The notes under the pieces were generated by a model. The model ran no database searches, had not been told where the DNA came from, and saw only the letters and a list, made by a program, of their open reading frames with translations. The translations under genes and the position numbers were made by a program. This document shows positions 58,420-64,000 of a DNA stretch of 64,000 nt, in pieces. Numbering within the stretch: position 1 is the stretch's first letter; each line of letters opens with the position of its first letter. Source of the DNA: Calycina herbarum (taxonomy: Eukaryota; Ascomycota; Leotiomycetes; Helotiales; Pezizellaceae); NCBI GenBank assembly GCA_001414485.1, contig LLEY01000058.1, positions 299,494-363,493 on the forward strand, read 5' to 3'.

Positions 58420-59805
58420 TCATACCCTCTCCCCATCAACAACAAGCTCAACAACCCCACACCCATCGCCCCTATAACACCCCTTTACCTTCCACCCTGC
58501 CTTCCTCCCAATTTTCCCAAACATCTCTTCATTCCTTCTCTTCCCCCCTAACCCTAACATAAAAATATCCTGCGTAAGACTCAAAGAACTCGGATTCTCA
58601 ACCAACAATTCCTCCACAATCAAAACTCTAGAATCTTCCGCTGCAACCTCGCGAATATGTTTGAGAAGACGGATACAATCGTTATCCGGCCAATCATTTA
58701 GAACGCGGGAGATGTGGTAAATTAGTGCTCCTGCAGAATTAAATGGAAGTTAGTTTTGATGTGATGGAGTTGGGAAGGGAGAAGGGGAGGGTTGGGACGA
58801 ACCTTTGACAGGTTGTTCCATAAAAATATCTCCTTCCACCAAATGAACGTCTTTCAAGGCTTCTTCGACATTTCTTTTGTTCTCTTCTATAACAATAGGT
58901 CGGTCGAGAATCGCACATCGGTGTGCTGGGATAGTAGGGTAATCTGCGAGTATGGATTTTAGACCAGTACCCTTTCCACCACCGACGTCGACGAACAAAA
59001 TTCTTTTCTCATGCTCTTTGCCCTCACCTCTATTTTCACTCTGCCCCCCCCCATTCTCAACCACCTCCCCAACCCACTCAAACCCATAAACCCCTTTCAA
59101 ATCCACCAAATGTGTAATCCCTCCCAAAAACCTATTAAATCCCTCCTCCCTTTTCGGATTTCTCTTCAAAATCTCATAGAAATTCATATCCTCAACCCCC
59201 ATCGCCAGGCCTAGTGGTATGCAATCCGCCCTCTCCGGTTCCCTAAGACCATGTTTCTCAAAGAATATCGGCCACACGGAAACAGCGGGCATCAAAAAGT
59301 GAGATATATGACTCAAAAGCATAGAGGGCACACCTCCCGCCCTGTAACCCTTCGAAAGGGGTGTATGTGCTATTTCTCCTGGTGAAGGGGAGATGAGAAT
59401 GCCGGTCGAGAGGAGGAAATTTGAGAAGCGGGTTAGGAGAGGGAACGAAGTGAGGTCGTTTTTTTGCATTGGGGTGGTTTGTAAGCTGTCTTTGCTGGAT
59501 TGGTTGGGTTGGGTAGGCTGGCTGGTACTGCTTTGCTTTTCGTGCGAGGGTGATGTAACCTGTTCGTTCGTCGTTGAAGTAGCGAGATGGCCGTCAGAAC
59601 CCTCAACCTTTTCAGCGAGTTCAAATACTGAGATAGATCCTGTTTCCGGGATAAGGTCAAATATTTTATAATCGATGAAAGATTTTAGGATGGCGAGTTC
59701 GGTTAGTTGGATACAATGGTTTGCTGCTGCTTTTCTGGCGAGGGCGTCAGGTGGAAGGGCGGGAGTGGTAGGAGGGTCGTCATTCTGAAGAGTTTGAGAA
59801 GCCAT
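58420..59805 (-). CDS. O-methyltransferase-fold protein (COMT type) with altered catalytic His
   Basis: A predicted 437-aa protein, exons 59805-58803 and 58730-58420 (phase 1; PVKG then ALIYHISRV). The N-terminal helical/winged-helix part (KAAANHCIQLTELAILKSFI, DYKIFDLIPETGSISVFELA) is the usual dimerisation domain, interrupted by a polar insert of about 45 residues. The SAM-binding motif is FVDVGGGKGTGLKSIL. The acidic motif GDIFMEQP precedes the second exon. Where COMT enzymes have LHDWPD, this protein reads LNDWPD, so the usual catalytic His is Asn. It may still bind SAM but methylate poorly. OMT-fold proteins in PKS-NRPS pathways can act as pericyclases (LepI group). Cluster membership is possible, not shown. 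Confidence 0.85.
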
Positions 59806-60807
59806 TGAGTGTGAGTTGTCTCGCTCCAGTATGGCGAGGAAGCGACTTGTTCTGGAATTTCAATTGCTGGTGTCTTGTTTTGGACTAAAATTTGTTCCAG
59901 TATTTTAACGAAATACTCTTCTCTTTACTTCAATTGCTCAGACACCTGCATAAAATTAGCCTCCGACAGTAAGTTGGTTTTCGGTACTTACCAACCCTAG
60001 TCTCCGAGTTCCTCCCTCCGAAAATAATGGTGCAGATGGCTTACGAAAGACCTTCAGCGACTTGCTGAGTCTTAGAGACACGACTTGATAGGCTGCAGCT
60101 TCGAAGTTAGTTAGCGACTCTCGTGTTAGTTGAAGGATGAGATATTTAGTGCCTTGAAAAGTTCATGTGAATATGTCGAGAAGATTTGTATTCCATGGAA
60201 TGTCTCCAATCAAAAGTCCCTTCCGATACGAGGCTTAAGTGACGAGGACAGTAAAAAATTAAATTCCGAGTGCACCAGTAAGAGACAAGCACTTGTTCCT
60301 CGATACCCAAACAAGTAAATTCCCCCGCCAACGCCTTCTCGCTAACCAGAGACCCACCTGGTACCCACAAATCCAAATTCATTCATAACCACAAATAGCT
60401 TGTTCCCCTGGCCTAGTCACTTAATGCGTGTAGCCTCATGGTCACCAACTGTTCCCTCGAAGCAAAAATATACCATATACCGGGTATTCTCTACCTTCCT
60501 ACGGGCGGGTAGAGTTTTGCTGGTTTTTTGTACTTTTTGGGATTTTTTGGGGACTTGGTTTTGGATTTCCTTTCTCGGTAATGCCGCGAGGGCGCGAGGT
60601 GATTAGTCTTGAGGTCGTTATCTCGAGGGGAGCTGTGAAACTATCTAGTAAATTCAATTGAACAACGATGAAGTTGAAGAACTAATGTGAAAACATTGCC
60701 AAGTTATTAAACTACATGAATATTCTAGAAAACAACGTACTGAATTTCATAAACGGGGAGATCAATATGAATAAACCACAACGGGATGCAGGTCGGGTTC
60801 ACGAAAA
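59806..60807. other. Intergenic region
   Basis: Upstream of the methyltransferase-fold gene and downstream of the J-domain gene. Short overlapping frames at 60130-60606 show no domain. Nothing else was recognised. Confidence 0.45.
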
Positions 60808-62211
60808 TCATTCTCTGCTTCGTCGCATCCACTCTACGTTCCTCTTTGGTGGTCTCAATACCTTTTGACAGGAAGCACACGTTCTTATTTCGCAATCCGG
60901 ACATTGGAGAAGATAACCATGCCAGTCGTTACAATTTTCGCAAGCCATGTATCCGTCGATTTGTGGCCACCAACCACCGTGGAGGCAGCCAGACTGTGAT
61001 GTGTATGTTGGGAAAGAATCATTCGACCGTGAGTAGCGACTTGAGTGCATTTCTGCTCTGTGTAATTCGCTCGAAGGTGTGTATGGCGATGACTGATTCG
61101 TAAGCCATAACCGTAACTCTTCTTGTCGTTGCATTCTTGCATCCTCTTCGGCTTGCTGTCTCCTTCTTTCTTGCGTAGCTTGCAACTCCAGCCACTCAAG
61201 CAATTCCCTTTCTTGCCTCACTTTTTCATTCCTCTCAAATTCATGTCTTATTGCGTCTTCCTCTGCTTTTCTGGCGGCCCTCCACACTGCGTCCGCTTTC
61301 TCCTTCCTCAATCTCTCCCGCTCACATTTCCTGTGTGCCTCACACTCAATCCGTTCTCTCGCCACTCTCTCCACGCGTTCCTTTTCTTCTTGTTCTTCCG
61401 CTTTTCTCTGGGAATTACGCTCCTCGATTGCACTTTCCCTGCAATCGTCAACCATATTTTGGGAAATAAAGTCATATTGCTTCTGGAGTAGAACATCCTC
61501 GATAACTTTCAACTCTGCCTCCCTTTGCCGCGACTTATCTTCCGTCAATCTCCTGATACGAAGTATTTGAACTCGTTCGTTTGCCTTCCGTTCCTTCTCC
61601 TCTTCCGTATCCTCGACCTTCTTGTAGAACAGCGACCAGATCCACCCGATACAACTATTGGCAAATTCCTCTTCAGCTTGCTCTGCCTTTTGCATCGCGA
61701 TAATATCTTCCAGCAATTTCTTTAGCGGCCGAATTTCTCGTTTCAAGTCGAAGATTTCGCAATTGTGTTTGAATTTTATATCTTGCCACTGGGAAGCGCG
61801 CGCTGATTTTATTTTCTTGATTTGAGCAATTGATTCGGCATCATCTATATTGTCTTGTTTCGAATTCGCGATGGTTGAGCTGTGTTTTGCTGACTCGGTT
61901 GTTGGCTTTGGTGTTCTTGAACGAGTCGGTCTTTGGAAGAATTGAAGTTCGTTATCGTAGATTCTCCGTTTGCTTGCATCTTTTAGGGTGTCGTATGCAC
62001 TTTGTAACTACGAAGAACATACTATTAGTGAGTGTAATAACGTTTCGAAAAGAGCTATAATATGGTTTACCAATTGGGAAGCTTCGCTCGCATCTTCGGG
62101 GTTCTGGTCGGGACGATGAATTGCCAGTCGTTCGTATGATCTGTGGATGTGTTCCTGTGTGGCATTTTGTGCTACCTCAAGAACCTCATAGTAATCCTTG
62201 GAAGAGGCCAT
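60808..62211 (-). CDS. J-domain-like protein with coiled coil and Cys-rich end
   Basis: A predicted 446-aa protein, exons 62211-62071 and 62007-60808 (phase 0; SQL then LQSAYDTLKD). Residues 1-75 look like a DnaJ J-domain (DYYEVLEVAQNATQEHIHRSY, AYDTLKDASKRRIYD). The loop that should read HPD is RLAIHRPDQN: against its neighbour's RLALQHHPDKN it has lost one residue and has Arg for the key His. A long Glu/Arg/Lys-rich coiled coil follows (about residues 170-330). The last 60 residues hold CLHGGWWPQIDGYMACENCN and CPDCEIRTCASCQ, a likely zinc-binding module. It is a tandem paralogue of the gene at 62454-63213 with the intron at the same place. Hsp70 stimulation is doubtful. Confidence 0.85.
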
Positions 62212-62453
62212 GGCTTATGCAAATTGAATGATCTAGAAGTTTTTCCAAATTGCAAGAGTTGAAGGTAAAGGCTTCATCAGTGTCGCTGAAGGGCTTTAAA
62301 ACTGCGCAAACAGGTATCGTAAGGGAAGATGAGGGGTATGTTTGCTTGCATGTCCCGTGACTTGTGAAACCTTTGACTTCCTCTGTCTACGAAATCCCCA
62401 GAAGCTGTTTCCCCAAGAAGAAATACGCATATTAAATTATCAGCCTTGTTCTC

Positions 62454-63213
62454 CTAGAATGTCTCTCCCTCGCTGTTCTCTGCCCTGGTTCCTCCTCTCT
62501 GTTCCGCCATTCTCTGCAACAAATCATCCACTTCATTCTGAGCCTCAAACTCATTTTTCTTCTGACTCATATCAAGCTCAAGAAATTGTAAATACTTCTT
62601 CTTCCCATCCAACTCTTGCTCCTTGAGAGTACGCGTCTGGACTCTTTGCAATCGTTCCTCTGCCTCCTCTTCCGCATCTTGATGCAATAGCAACCCACCA
62701 CGTGCGGTTGAATCTTCCTCGACCTCTTGAAACCAAATCATCTCCCGGGTTTCCTGCTGTAGCTGCTCAATCTCTCTTCTCAATTCCTCAATCTCGCGTT
62801 CACACGTGGATTTTGTTTTCTGCCACCGGGAAGCACGAGTTGCTTTCCTCCTGTTGATTTGGATGATCAATTCGGCATTGCTAAGATTCGACTTAGAAGC
62901 AGAATCAGGCGTTGGGAATGGTGTTGGTGAGCCAGTGGGATTTTGGAGGTATTGAAGATCATATTCCATCCGTTTATTCTCATCTTTGAGCGTGTTGTAT
63001 GCCCTTCCTAACTTTGAAATCGTTAGTCGAATTCTCGTTTCGAAAAGAGAATCTCTAGTGTATGACTACCAATTGAAAGGCTTCGGTCGCGAATTCCTCA
63101 TTGCTCATATTTTTATCCGGGTGATGTTGGAGCGCTAGGCGTTTGTATGATTTGTGAATTATCTCTTGGCTGGCAGTTTGGGTTACTTCAAGAACCATGT
63201 AGTAATCCTCCAT
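62454..63213 (-). CDS. J-domain protein with coiled coil
   Basis: A predicted 233-aa protein, exons 63213-63070 and 63011-62454 (phase 0; AFQL then LGRAYNTLKD). The start MEDYYMVLEVTQ was chosen because it begins the J-domain directly. The J-domain is complete, with YKRLALQHHPDKN (intact HPD) and AYNTLKDENKRMEYD. After a Pro/Thr/Ser linker comes a Glu/Arg-rich coiled coil (EREIEELRREIEQLQQETRE). It lacks the Cys-rich end of its paralogue. Such short J-proteins recruit Hsp70 partners; the client is unknown. It lies 243 bp upstream of the paralogue on the same strand, so a local duplication is likely. Confidence 0.87.
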
Positions 63214-64000
63214 GGCGTGTGAAAAATGGTCTTCTTAGCATCGCAAAAGGCTCTGAGGCTGTGAGATGTGGTTGGATTTGAGATGAGCGGTGACACCTGG
63301 CTCGGCGCAGTACGAAATTCACAACGCGGTAGATCAACAAGAACTAATCATGAAAATATAACAAAACATACAATCTCCTCACGAGTGTTAAAGAAGTTTA
63401 TGCTGTTTACGTCGAGTTGTCGGCATTTGGTCCTTTTCATGCCACTTATTACGAGCCCCTGGCTCCTGCCCCAATACGGCACCAACATTTCCCGTGACTC
63501 TAGTCCTTCAATCGTTTCACCTTCAAAATCCCCGGAAACTGTGTAATTTTGATCAAAAAGACATAGGAAGAAAAAAACAATTTGCTTGTACTTGAGCTAT
63601 CTAAATACAGATCTATGGATAGTCCAAATGCTCCTGTCACGTGACAGTAACCAAAGTCTCGACCACCGTGGTGACGCCACACCTTGGGCCCAGCCTTACC
63701 ATTCTTAGCCTCTAACTCCACCCAACTTCCTTAGAAAAATAAACCAGGAACACGAGTCAAAACCCACATAACGTGCATGTATAGCGAACCGGCCAAACAA
63801 GCGAACCGGCCAACTGAAAACACACCTAAAATCGCGATTTTGACATTTTAATATCTTTACGAATTGTTGATTAAAAATTTCAAAATTAAAACTTTGATTT
63901 CATTACTATATAAATATAAAAGTTATAAAATGTAAGACTGAGGCTAATTTATATTAAAAAGTTATTAAAAGAAGAAGAAAAAAGACAAGATTACAGGGGT
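63214..64000. other. Terminal intergenic region with GCGAACCGGCCAA repeat and AT-rich end
   Basis: No gene was recognised. GCGAACCGGCCAA occurs twice in tandem at 63784-63796 and 63801-63813. After about 63838 the sequence turns AT-rich but keeps CA and TG, so it is not clearly RIP-mutated. It could be the edge of another repeat continuing beyond the window. Confidence 0.4.

Noticed and set aside
58420..59805. Naming the methyltransferase-fold gene as a LepI orthologue
   Set aside because: Only the fold and the altered His were seen. The residues specific to LepI-type pericyclases could not be confirmed, so no name was given.

Overview
The window comes from a filamentous ascomycete (Pezizomycotina). 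The evidence is short spliceosomal introns (47-60 nt, GTRNGT...YAG) in nearly every gene, a class-typical fungal gene set (Abp1, RTA1-family protein, Zn2Cys6 regulators, a PKS-NRPS cluster), and a 21-kb block in which CA/TG dinucleotides are almost erased and TA is over-abundant, the signature of repeat-induced point mutation (RIP). A Leotiomycete is a guess only; nothing here proves the order.

Positions 1-21205 are a transposon graveyard with no intact gene. The insertions can be ordered from exact boundaries and target-site duplications. A minus-strand Gypsy element (D, 8736-9407 plus 20310-21205) was split by a Fot1/pogo-type DNA transposon (9410-20307, TA duplication). That was split by a plus-strand chromodomain Gypsy element (A, 10667-19698, duplication ATCTA, 461-bp LTRs). 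Element A was in turn hit by a 232-bp solo LTR (duplication TTAAG) and by a tandem array of a miniature terminal-repeat element (15212-16843, duplication GAATT, three exact 500-bp periods). To the left, another Gypsy (C, 5220-8735) was interrupted by a relative of A on the minus strand (B, 1-5219), which carries its own nested Fot1-type transposon (937-2771).

Positions 22276-31283 hold housekeeping or general genes: a CYSTM-type small protein, actin-binding protein Abp1, an RTA1-family membrane protein and a Zn2Cys6 regulator. They are followed by a SAP-repeat protein (31284-32351).

Positions 32702-54806 are a secondary-metabolite cluster around one 11-exon hybrid PKS-NRPS (39580-52246, 3922 aa by my gene model, KS-AT-DH-MT-psiER-KR-ACP-C-A-T-R). 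A separate LovC-like enoyl reductase (32702-33877) supplies the missing ER activity. A CYP52-like P450, a small membrane protein and a 14-TM MFS exporter lie between it and the synthase, and a Zn2Cys6 regulator follows the synthase. The terminal reductase domain keeps its Tyr/Lys pair, so reductive release to an aldehyde is the simplest guess. An O-methyltransferase-fold protein (58420-59805) beyond a 3.6-kb gap has Asn in place of the usual catalytic His; it may be a member of the cluster with a non-methylating role, but this is inference.

The right end (60808-63213) has two tandem J-domain/coiled-coil paralogues, one with a damaged HPD motif. The last ~790 bp are intergenic and turn AT-rich.
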